A stretch of DNA of 40,438 bases from JALOAP01 sp964632355 (lineage in GTDB: Bacteria > Chloroflexota > Dehalococcoidia > Tepidiformales > Tepidiformaceae). The number at the start of each line of letters is the position of its first letter. The first letter of the stretch is position 1. This document shows, in pieces, positions 31,617 through 38,218 of the stretch. The notes under the pieces were generated by a model. That model made no database searches, was not told the DNA's origin, and was given only the letters and a program-made list of their open reading frames with translations. The translations under genes were made by a program, and so were the position numbers. The DNA is taken from positions 1-40,438 of the forward strand of contig CAZWBW010000013.1 in assembly GCA_964632355.1 (NCBI GenBank). The letters run 5' to 3'.

Positions 31617-34034
31617 ATGAAGCTCCTCCTCTCCTGGCTTCGCGACTACGTCGACATCGACCTCCCCGTCCCCGAGCTCGCCCGGCGCCTCATCGACTCC
31701 ACCGCCGAGGTGGAAGGCTGGGAAACCATCGGCGCTGAATGGGACCCCGAGCGCATCAAGGTCGCCGAGGTCGTCGCCGTTGATCCTCACCCCAACGCCG
31801 ACCGCCTCCGCCTCGCCACGGTCGAGACCGGCGAAGGCCGGCAGCAGGTCGTGTGCGGCGCGCCGAACATCGCCGTCGGCCAGAAGGTCGCCTTTGCCAC
31901 CGAAGGCGCCATGCTCATCGACGGGCGCACCGGCAAGCCGACAAAGCTGAAGCTCCGCCCCATTCGCGGCGTCGAATCGGCCGGCATGGTCCTCAGCGAG
32001 AAGGAGCTCGGGCTCAGCGACGACCACGAGGGCATCCTCGTCCTCCCCGATGACGCTCCCGTCGGGCGCCCCCTCGTCGACCAACTGGGAGACGTCGTCT
32101 TCGACATCTCCACATGGGCCAACCGCGCCGACCTCCTTGGCGTTCTCGGGCTCGCCCGCGAGGTGGCCGCGCTCACCGGTAAGCCCCTTCGCGAACCCGA
32201 CACCTCCTACACCGAGTCCGACCGCCCGGCCAGCGACTTCATCTCCGTCTCCATCGAAGACCCAGACCTCTGCCGCCGGTTCACCGCCTCCATCATCGAG
32301 AACGTGACTGTCGGGCCTTCACCCGCGTGGATGCAGGAGCGCCTCCTCCGCCACGGCATGCGCCCAATCAACAACGTCGTGGACATCACCAACTACGTGA
32401 TGCTCGAAACCGGCCAGCCTCTCCACGCCTTCGACTACGACCTCGTGCGCGGGAAGCAGATCATCGCTCGCCGCGCGAAGCCCGGCGAAAAGCTCGTCAC
32501 CCTCGACGACATCGAGCGCGAGCTCGACCCGGAGATGCTCGTGATTTGCGACGCCGAGGGTCCTGTGGGCATTGCCGGCATCATGGGTGGCGGCAATAGC
32601 GAGGTGAACGAAAACACCCGCACCGTCCTGCTCGAAGTCGCGAACTTCAAGCCCGGTTCCATCCGCCGCACCTCCACGCTGCTCAAGCTCCGCACCGAAG
32701 CCTCCGCTCGCTTTGAAAAGGGCATCGGCGCCGAGACGCCACTCTTCGCGCAGCAGCGCGCCCTTCACCTGTTCGAACGGATCACCGGCGGCCGCGTCGC
32801 CCGGGGCATCGTCGACGTCTACCCGACCAAGCAGGTGATTCCCACCATCACCGTCACCGAAGCGCGCATCGAACAGGTGCTGGGCATCGCCATCCCCGTG
32901 CCCGAGGTCACCCGCATCCTCGAGTCGCTCGGATTCACCGTTGAGCACAGCGACGGCGCGTTCCGCGTGAAGCCGCCGTACTGGCGACCCGACGTCGAAA
33001 TCCCCGACGACGTGATCGAGGACATTGCGCGCATCCACGGCTACGAAGACCTGCCCGCGACCAGCCTCCGCGGCAGCCTCCCGCCGGTCGAACCGAACCC
33101 GCTACGCGACCTCCGCGAGCGTGTCCGCGACCTTGCCGCGGCGCTCGGCTACCAGGAAATCATCAGCTACACGCTGACCGACCTCGAACGCCTGTCCCGC
33201 GTGGTCGATCCGGAGGACGAACGCCGAAGCGCACCACTGTCGGTGGTCAACCCCGTGGCCGCACGCCACCAGTATCTCCGCACCACCCTCCGTTCGAGCC
33301 TCCTCGAGGCCTACGCTACGAACCGCCGGCAGGTCGAAGGCCCCCTGCGGCTCTTCGAAGTCGGCTTCGAATACCTGCCCGTCGAAGCCGACCTGCCGCA
33401 CGAACGCCCGGTCCTCTGTGCTGTCGCCGGCGGTACCCGTCTCGACCGCGGGGGCCGGGCCACCGGCGAGCACCTCGACTTCTACGATGCAAAGGGCGCC
33501 GTCGAAGCCCTGCTCGAGCAGCTCGGCCTTGAAGCCTCCTACGCGCCCGCGAGTCCCTTCGGTTTCCTCGCCGGCCACACGGCCGAGGTCTCGCTCGGAC
33601 GCGAACAGGTCGGCCTCGTCGGCCAGGTCCACCCCGAGACTGCGGCGAAGTTCGATATCGACGAGCCGGTGTTCCTCTTCGAACTTTGGCTCGAAGACCT
33701 GGTTCGTCTGCTGCCCGAACGCCCGGCCTACGAGCCCCCGGCGCGCTTCCCGGCCGTCCGGCAGGACGTCGCGCTCCTGGTCGATGCCGATCTTCCCGCC
33801 GGTCGCCTGCTGCAGGTCGTGCGGTCGCACCGCTCCGGAACCGTGCGCGTCTTCGGCGACATCTTCGACGACTACCGGGGCCCCGGCGTCCCCGAAGGCA
33901 AGAAGTCGCTCGCTGTCGCGCTGCGCTATCAGGCCTCCGACCGTACCCTCACCGACGCCGACGTCGAGCGGGTCCAGGCCGGCCTCCTGAAGCGCCTCGA
34001 AAAGGAGGTCGGGGCGCAGCTCCGCGGTTCCTGA
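31617..34034 (+). CDS. pheT: Phenylalanine-tRNA ligase beta subunit
   Basis: An 805-residue subunit of normal length. It starts MKLLLSWLRDYVDIDLPVPE. The EMAP-like tRNA-binding domain covers about 40-150 (VVAVDPHPNADRLRLATVET). The B3/B4 editing region has MRPINNVVDITNYVMLETGQ and PLHAFDYDLV. The B5 domain is near 400-475, and the catalytic-like core has PPVEPNPLRDLRERVRDLAA. The C-terminus is the FDX-ACB anticodon-binding domain (FPAVRQDVALLVDADLPAG). The ATG is preceded directly by the right heptamer array and there is no clear Shine-Dalgarno sequence, so its translation after the insertion may rely on transcription through the element. Confidence 0.96.
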   Translation: MKLLLSWLRDYVDIDLPVPELARRLIDSTAEVEGWETIGAEWDPERIKVAEVVAVDPHPNADRLRLATVETGEGRQQVVCGAPNIAVGQKVAFATEGAMLIDGRTGKPTKLKLRPIRGVESAGMVLSEKELGLSDDHEGILVLPDDAPVGRPLVDQLGDVVFDISTWANRADLLGVLGLAREVAALTGKPLREPDTSYTESDRPASDFISVSIEDPDLCRRFTASIIENVTVGPSPAWMQERLLRHGMRPINNVVDITNYVMLETGQPLHAFDYDLVRGKQIIARRAKPGEKLVTLDDIERELDPEMLVICDAEGPVGIAGIMGGGNSEVNENTRTVLLEVANFKPGSIRRTSTLLKLRTEASARFEKGIGAETPLFAQQRALHLFERITGGRVARGIVDVYPTKQVIPTITVTEARIEQVLGIAIPVPEVTRILESLGFTVEHSDGAFRVKPPYWRPDVEIPDDVIEDIARIHGYEDLPATSLRGSLPPVEPNPLRDLRERVRDLAAALGYQEIISYTLTDLERLSRVVDPEDERRSAPLSVVNPVAARHQYLRTTLRSSLLEAYATNRRQVEGPLRLFEVGFEYLPVEADLPHERPVLCAVAGGTRLDRGGRATGEHLDFYDAKGAVEALLEQLGLEASYAPASPFGFLAGHTAEVSLGREQVGLVGQVHPETAAKFDIDEPVFLFELWLEDLVRLLPERPAYEPPARFPAVRQDVALLVDADLPAGRLLQVVRSHRSGTVRVFGDIFDDYRGPGVPEGKKSLAVALRYQASDRTLTDADVERVQAGLLKRLEKEVGAQLRGS

Positions 34035-34170
34035 ACCTCACCTCGCGCCTGTGTCGACCGGCACGGGCGCGAGGACTTGTCTCGCGTACCGGCGCAGCCA
34101 TTCCACCGCCGGTACTCCCGGGCTACGCTTGCTGCGAACTTGGGTCTGCGCCTCCGAGAGGAGACGAATC

Positions 34171-35088
34171 ATGGACATAACCATCGTGGGCGCCGGCGTC
34201 ATCGGCCTCACCACGGCCGTCGTTCTCCAGCGCGAAGGCCACAACGTTCGTGTCATCGCCGAACGCCCCGGCCTGGAGTCGACCTCCGGCGCTGCCGGTG
34301 CAATCTGGATGCCCGTTCGCATTGCGCCCGGCGGCCGCGAGCTCGCGTGGTCGAAGCGTGGCTTCGAAGTCCTGGCTGGACTCGCGCAGTCCGACCCGGA
34401 CGCTGGCGTCGACATGCTCACCGCGCTCGAAGTGGTCGCCGAAACCGAACCCCCCTGGTGGGCCGACGCTGTCGAAGGGCTCGAACTCGTGTCCGGTGGC
34501 TCTCGCTATCCCTGCGACCACGCCTGGACCTTTCGCGCACCACGCGTCGAACCCGCCATCCACCTCCCGTGGCTCGAACGCCAGCTCCAGCACCCCATCG
34601 AGTTCCGCCACGTCGATGACCTCGAAGCCCTCCCGGGCGATCTTGTCGTGAACTGCACGGGCCTCGGCGCTCGCAAGCTCTGCGGCGACGACGAACTCGT
34701 CGGTGTCCTCGGCCAGACCGCCATCGTTCGCCCCGGCACCCTCCGGATGGACACCTTCATCGGCGACGAACGCGACCCCGACGCCATCTTCTACTCGATT
34801 CCCCGGCGCGAAGAGGTCGTCCTCGGCGGCTGCCGCATCGAACTTCCCGGTGTCGAGACCGTACCTGGTCCGAGCAGTGAACTCCGCGAAGCCATCCTCG
34901 CCCGCGCCCGTGCCGCCGGGTACGAACCCGGCGAGCTCATCCGCGAGCGCTCCGGACTCCGCCCCGTCCGGCCGCGCGTTCGCCTCGAACGCGAAGGCCG
35001 GGTAATCCACAACTACGGTCACGGTGGCGCCGGCTACACCCTCGCGTGGGGTTGCGCCGAAGAAGTCGCCAGCCTCACCCGGCCATGA
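34171..35088 (+). CDS. FAD-dependent oxidoreductase, D-amino-acid oxidase family
   Basis: A 305-residue flavoprotein of the DAAO family. DITIVGAGVIGLTTAVVLQ is the FAD-binding Rossmann motif. TSGAAGAIWMP matches the conserved second block, and VVNCTGLGARKLCGD the third. Near the C-terminus, GLRPVRPRVRLE provides the substrate-carboxylate Arg and NYGHGGAGYTLAWGCAEEV is the DAAO signature with the active-site region. It would oxidise a D-amino acid to the keto acid, ammonia and hydrogen peroxide. ATG 34171 follows GAGAGGAG. Its stop overlaps the start of a four-Cys mini-protein (ATGA). Confidence 0.9.
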   Translation: MDITIVGAGVIGLTTAVVLQREGHNVRVIAERPGLESTSGAAGAIWMPVRIAPGGRELAWSKRGFEVLAGLAQSDPDAGVDMLTALEVVAETEPPWWADAVEGLELVSGGSRYPCDHAWTFRAPRVEPAIHLPWLERQLQHPIEFRHVDDLEALPGDLVVNCTGLGARKLCGDDELVGVLGQTAIVRPGTLRMDTFIGDERDPDAIFYSIPRREEVVLGGCRIELPGVETVPGPSSELREAILARARAAGYEPGELIRERSGLRPVRPRVRLEREGRVIHNYGHGGAGYTLAWGCAEEVASLTRP

Positions 35089-35282
35089 CCGCGCCTGCTC
35101 CCCGACAGCCGCACGTCGGCCTGTGCAGCGTCTGCCGCTTTGCCGAACCCGTGACCAGCGCCCGCGGCTCGATATTCTGGCTTTGCGGCCGCTCCCGCGA
35201 AGACGCCCGCTTCCCGAAGTACCCACGGCTCCCGGTCGTGCGCTGTGTCGGCTTCGAAGAAGGAGTCCCGCAGGCCCGCTAA
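35085..35282 (+). CDS. Small four-cysteine (zinc-ribbon-like) protein
   Basis: A 65-residue protein with C14, C17, C34 and C54 (GLCSVCRFAEP, FWLCGRS and VVRCVGF) and the block ARFPKYPRLPVVRC. This arrangement resembles short conserved proteins of unknown function in several high-GC phyla; a structural zinc is likely but not proven. ATG 35085 overlaps the TGA of the flavoenzyme, so the two are coupled. It ends two bases before the convergent flavodoxin-like gene. Confidence 0.8.
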   Translation: MTAPAPRQPHVGLCSVCRFAEPVTSARGSIFWLCGRSREDARFPKYPRLPVVRCVGFEEGVPQAR

Positions 35283-35284
35283 CG

Positions 35285-35809
35285 CTACGTCGCTGACTGC
35301 TCCTGCCGCTCATCGAACAGCCGGGCGGCGATGGTCGCCACTCGCTTCCCGAGCGTGCGCGCCTGCTCCCGGTCGTGCTCGGTGATCTTCCCGTGCACTG
35401 TTGCCCCGTAGTACGACCCCGACTGCCGCATCGTGTTCGTCCACGGCAGCCCCACGATGACCATACCGTGCGACATAAGCAGGTGAATCAGTTGGAGCAA
35501 CGTTGCCTCGTTGCCGCCCGACCGCGAATACCCGGCGGTGAAGCACGCCCCGACCTTCCCCACCAGGTCGCCCGTCTCCCACAGGTCGCCCGTGTAGTCG
35601 AACCAGTCCTTCAGCTTCCCGGTGATCCCGCTCCAGTTCGGCGACCCGACGATGATCCCGTCGGCGGCGAGCAGGTCCGGCACCGTCGCATCGTCGACTC
35701 GCCGCCGGACGCACTCGCCGCCGCCCTCGCGGATACCAATCTCAATGTCGTCGGCCAGCCGCTCCGTCAGTCCGCCGCGGCTGTCGTAGAGGAGAAGGAT
35801 TCGAGCCAA
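35285..35809 (-). CDS. Flavodoxin-like / NAD(P)H:quinone oxidoreductase-type protein
   Basis: A 174-residue flavodoxin-fold protein. ARILLLYDSRGGLTERLADD has the FMN phosphate loop, DGIIVGSPNWSGITGKLKDW and GKVGACFTAGYSRSGGNE match the WrbA-type FMN site, and HGMVIVGLPW follows. It probably reduces quinones or serves as an electron carrier; the partner is unknown. The start at 35809 lies 43 bases inside the 3' end of the HAD phosphatase gene, an unusually long overlap that suggests translation from one mRNA. No good ribosome binding site is visible within the overlap. Confidence 0.88.
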   Translation of the reverse strand: MARILLLYDSRGGLTERLADDIEIGIREGGGECVRRRVDDATVPDLLAADGIIVGSPNWSGITGKLKDWFDYTGDLWETGDLVGKVGACFTAGYSRSGGNEATLLQLIHLLMSHGMVIVGLPWTNTMRQSGSYYGATVHGKITEHDREQARTLGKRVATIAARLFDERQEQSAT

Positions 35810-36453
35810 CCTGCCGCCTCCCGGTCAAGCACGGCGATCGCGTCGTGGAACGTTTCGAACGGGTAGATCCGCTCGTGCTCGTCCTTCAGCCGCTCCCACA
35901 ACGTGTCCCGGGCGAACACTACTCGCGCGATCCGCGCCGCGTCCACATCCGACGCGCCATCGCCGAAGTACACCACGAAGTCCCCCGCGCGCTTGAACGC
36001 GTTCGCGTACCCGAGCTTGAAGCCCTCCTGGACTTCGATTCCCCGCGGACTCAGGTACCGAACCCGCCATCGATAGGAGAACTCGGTCCGTCCCGCGTGC
36101 CGCATCAGCCGGTCGACTTCCAGCCCCGCCAGCACCTCGTCGATAGCGAAGTCGAAGCCGTTGCTGACGATCACGGGCTGCCAGTCATTCCAGTGCGCCC
36201 AGTCCAGGAGTTCGAGGAACCCGGGCCGCACCCGCGCCTTTTCGCGCACGAACGCCCGCATGTCGTCGTACGTGACCCGCGTATCGATGAGGTCGAAGAC
36301 GCCCGCGTTGAACTGCTCGACCGATATCTCCCGGCGCTGATACGCCTCCTTCAGGTGGCTCCAGTCCTCCGCCGCGAACCGGGCCATCAGCGAATCCGAG
36401 ATGTTGTCCAGCACAATCGTGTCATCGAAATCGAGGCACAGTACGTTCGCCAT
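35767..36453 (-). CDS. HAD-superfamily phosphatase (MtnX/PSP-like)
   Basis: A 228-residue HAD-IB type hydrolase. The nucleophile motif is LCLDFDDTIVLD (Asp8, Asp10). Motif II lies in PVIVSNGFDFAIDEVL, the lysine of motif III in EGFKLGYANAFKR, and motif IV in VVYFGDGASDVDAARIA. The helical cap between about 20 and 80 resembles phosphoserine phosphatase and MtnX (2-hydroxy-3-keto-5-methylthiopentenyl-1-phosphate phosphatase). No other methionine-salvage genes are here, so the substrate stays open. The ATG at 36453 has TATGCT six bases upstream. Confidence 0.88.
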   Translation of the reverse strand: MANVLCLDFDDTIVLDNISDSLMARFAAEDWSHLKEAYQRREISVEQFNAGVFDLIDTRVTYDDMRAFVREKARVRPGFLELLDWAHWNDWQPVIVSNGFDFAIDEVLAGLEVDRLMRHAGRTEFSYRWRVRYLSPRGIEVQEGFKLGYANAFKRAGDFVVYFGDGASDVDAARIARVVFARDTLWERLKDEHERIYPFETFHDAIAVLDREAAGWLESFSSTTAAAD

Positions 36454-36459
36454 GCCTTG

Positions 36460-36465
36460 AGCATA
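36460..36465 (-). promoter_or_regulatory. TANNNT -10 box (TATGCT), six bases before the HAD gene
   Basis: On the reverse strand TATGCT is followed by six bases and the ATG at 36453, with no Shine-Dalgarno sequence. It shares a 44-base divergent spacer with the promoter of the methyltransferase gene. Confidence 0.5.
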
Positions 36466-36485
36466 GCCCGGGCCCGCCCGGAAGG

Positions 36486-36491
36486 TAGACT
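36486..36491 (+). promoter_or_regulatory. TANNNT -10 box (TAGACT), six bases before the methyltransferase GTG
   Basis: TAGACT ends exactly six bases before the GTG at 36498. This fits leaderless transcription and supports the GTG as the start. Confidence 0.5.
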
Positions 36492-36497
36492 CAACCC

Positions 36498-37676
36498 GTG
36501 GACCTCGCCCGCGCGCGCTACGTCACCTCAGCCCCGGCCTGCAGGGCGCTCGAATCCCTCGATCCCACCCTCGCCGCCGTGTCCCCGACCCGCCTCGCCG
36601 ACCGCCTGCGGCGCGACTTCCCGCCCTTCGAAGCCGCAGCCCTCGCCGAGCAACTCGTCCTTCGTGCCCGCGCCCGCGATCGCTTCGGCGGCGACCTCCC
36701 GTTCCTCTACTCCGCTCCCGGCCTCGAGATGATGACCCACCCCGCGGTCGCCCACCGCCGCGCCGGGCGCCTCGAACGGCTTGGCCTCCCCGTCGCCGAC
36801 CTCACCGCCGGGCTCGGCGGCGACCTGTACGCCTGCCTCTCACGCGGCATCGCCGGCCTCGGCGTCGAACTCGACCCGGTCACCGCGATGCTCGCCTCCG
36901 CGAACACCGGCGGCCGCGTCGTTCGCGGTGACGCGCTTCGCGCCCCGGTCGATCTCCGGCGCATCGCCGTCATTCTCGACCCTGCGCGGCGGGCGGGCGG
37001 CCGCCGCCAGTTCGACCCCGCGTCCTTCACGCCACCGTTCGACGCCGTGCTCCGCCTCGCCACGGAGGCCGCTGCCGGCGTGGTGAAGGGGCCGCCCGGT
37101 ATCGCCCATGACGCGATTCCGCCCGGCGCCGAGGTGGAGTTCGTGCAACTCGGCCGCTCTCTGCGCGAAGCTGCGATCTGGCTCGGTGGTGATGCATGCC
37201 CAGGGCTCCGGCGGGCCGTGCTCCTCCCGGTCGGTGCTGCGCTCACGAGCGATGAGCCCGAAGCTCCCGCCGAACCCGTCGCGCCCGGCTCCTACCTCTT
37301 CGATCCCGAACCCTGTGTCACGCGCGCTGGCCTCGTTCGCCAGCTCGCGGCACGCCTCGGCGCTCGGCTCATGGACCCGCAGGTCGCGTACCTCACCGCC
37401 GACGCGCCCGCCTTCGACCCCATGGCCGCCACCTTCGAAGTGCTCGAAACGCTGGACTTCTCGGTGTCGCGGCTGCGAAAGCGCCTCCGCGAGCTCGACC
37501 TCACCGCCGATGAAATTCGAAAGCGCGCCTTCCCGGTCGAACCCGACGAACTGCGCCGTCTGCTCGGGAAGACAGGTTCCGGACGGGCCACGCTGATCTG
37601 CACCACGCTTCGTGGCCGCCGGCGGGTATTTGTCTGCCGGCGCCTTCCCGCCCTTGCCAATTGTGAAGAAGTGTAG
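36498..37676 (+). CDS. THUMP-like class I SAM-dependent methyltransferase
   Basis: A 392-residue protein. A helical N-terminal region (1-95) leads to a SAM-binding Rossmann domain with VADLTAGLGGDLYACLSRG and VELDPVTAMLASAN. VILDPARRAGGRRQFDP stands where RNA and small-molecule methyltransferases have their catalytic-side motif. The C-terminal third (VSRLRKRLRELDLTADEI onward) matches the THUMP-like domain of this family. The target may be RNA, but no substrate is established. GTG at 36498 is supported by the TANNNT box. It is divergent from the HAD gene. Confidence 0.85.
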   Translation: MDLARARYVTSAPACRALESLDPTLAAVSPTRLADRLRRDFPPFEAAALAEQLVLRARARDRFGGDLPFLYSAPGLEMMTHPAVAHRRAGRLERLGLPVADLTAGLGGDLYACLSRGIAGLGVELDPVTAMLASANTGGRVVRGDALRAPVDLRRIAVILDPARRAGGRRQFDPASFTPPFDAVLRLATEAAAGVVKGPPGIAHDAIPPGAEVEFVQLGRSLREAAIWLGGDACPGLRRAVLLPVGAALTSDEPEAPAEPVAPGSYLFDPEPCVTRAGLVRQLAARLGARLMDPQVAYLTADAPAFDPMAATFEVLETLDFSVSRLRKRLRELDLTADEIRKRAFPVEPDELRRLLGKTGSGRATLICTTLRGRRRVFVCRRLPALANCEEV

Positions 37677-37771
37677 ACAATAATGAGCCCGGACTGCTAA
37701 CGTTCGCTATTGCCTATACCGTTTCACAATTTCGCTTCATGCTTGCTCCCTTCGCGGGACGGGAGGCCACC

Positions 37772-37993
37772 ATGGCAATGTCCACGAGCCCGTTCGACAA
37801 CTACCTCGACCTCGTCGAGGCGGCGCGCGAACTCGCGATTCACCCGCAGAGCCTGCGCCGGTTGATTAAGCAGAAGAAGATCCCCGCTACGCTCTTCGCC
37901 GGGAAGTACCTCATCGAGCGCGACAAGCTCGAGATGTTCAAGTCGAACTACGACCCGCGTCCCGGCCGGAAGCCCATTCGCCGCCTGCTGTAA
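37772..37993 (+). CDS. Excisionase-family helix-turn-helix protein
   Basis: A 73-residue MerR/excisionase-like DNA-binding protein. LDLVEAARELAIHPQSLRRL is the winged-HTH start; IKQKKIPATLFAGKYLIERD is the wing. A basic tail follows (RPGRKPIRRLL). ATG 37772 is preferred over 37739 because GGGAGG lies eight bases upstream. The 95-base leader is notably AT-richer than its surroundings. No integrase is nearby, so it may be a small chromosomal regulator and not a phage or plasmid remnant. A strong terminator follows. Confidence 0.85.
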   Translation: MAMSTSPFDNYLDLVEAARELAIHPQSLRRLIKQKKIPATLFAGKYLIERDKLEMFKSNYDPRPGRKPIRRLL

Positions 37994-38015
37994 GGCGATA
38001 CCCGAGCGCTACCCG

Positions 38016-38039
38016 GAGGCCGGGCGGAACCGCCCGGCC
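38016..38039 (+). terminator. Intrinsic terminator after the excisionase-like gene
   Basis: A 10-bp stem (AGGCCGGGCG with its complement) and a four-base loop GAAC are followed by TTCGTTTCCCC. It lies 22 bases after the stop codon at 37993. Confidence 0.75.
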
Positions 38040-38051
38040 TTCGTTTCCCCC

Positions 38052-38202
38052 GCTAGCGCGGCTCGATCGGCGTGATCACGCCGAGACGCTCCTCGATTGC
38101 CTCCGCCGCATCGAGGCATAGGTCCTCGCGGTATCGTCCGCCGATGATCTGTACCGCCTGGGGCAGCCCGTCGCCCAGCACCGAGCGCTGCGCACTCTCC
38201 AC
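38052..38202 (-). pseudogene. Degraded 3' end of an amidase gene
   Basis: On the reverse strand the last 36 codons before a TAG at 38052-38054 read QAVQIIGGRYREDLCLDAAE and then AIEERLGVITPIEPR, a clear amidase (GatA-like amidase signature family) C-terminus. Just upstream the frame is lost in a run of five Cs (38163 area on the reverse strand); removing one C joins it to GDGLP, the normal preceding motif. A TAG follows a few codons further up, and the rest of the gene is absent because ligD starts at 38219. The fragment is about 50 codons of a protein that normally has over 400. It is a remnant of a deletion or rearrangement, or a misjoin. Confidence 0.7.
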
Positions 38203-38206
38203 CTGC

Positions 38207-38212
38207 TACCGT
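38207..38212 (+). promoter_or_regulatory. TANNNT -10 box (TACCGT), six bases before ligD
   Basis: TACCGT ends six bases before the ATG at 38219 and no ribosome binding site is present. It lies within the edge of the amidase remnant. Confidence 0.45.
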
Positions 38213-38218
38213 TTCCCC

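Noticed and set aside
34038..34421. Reverse-strand frame in the pheT to flavoenzyme gap
   Set aside because: Most of it is antisense to the flavoenzyme gene, and the tail has no recognisable homology or start signal.
37650..37771. Candidate -35/-10 promoter in the AT-richer leader of the excisionase-like gene
   Set aside because: Several TTG and AAT strings occur, but none gives both boxes at 16-18 base spacing, so no single promoter can be supported.
37998..38190. CCGAGCGCT strings resembling the TetR-type operator near 38003 and 38181
   Set aside because: Only nine to ten bases match, without the flanking CTA or dyad partner. One lies in the terminator leader and the other in the amidase remnant, as expected by chance in GC-rich DNA.
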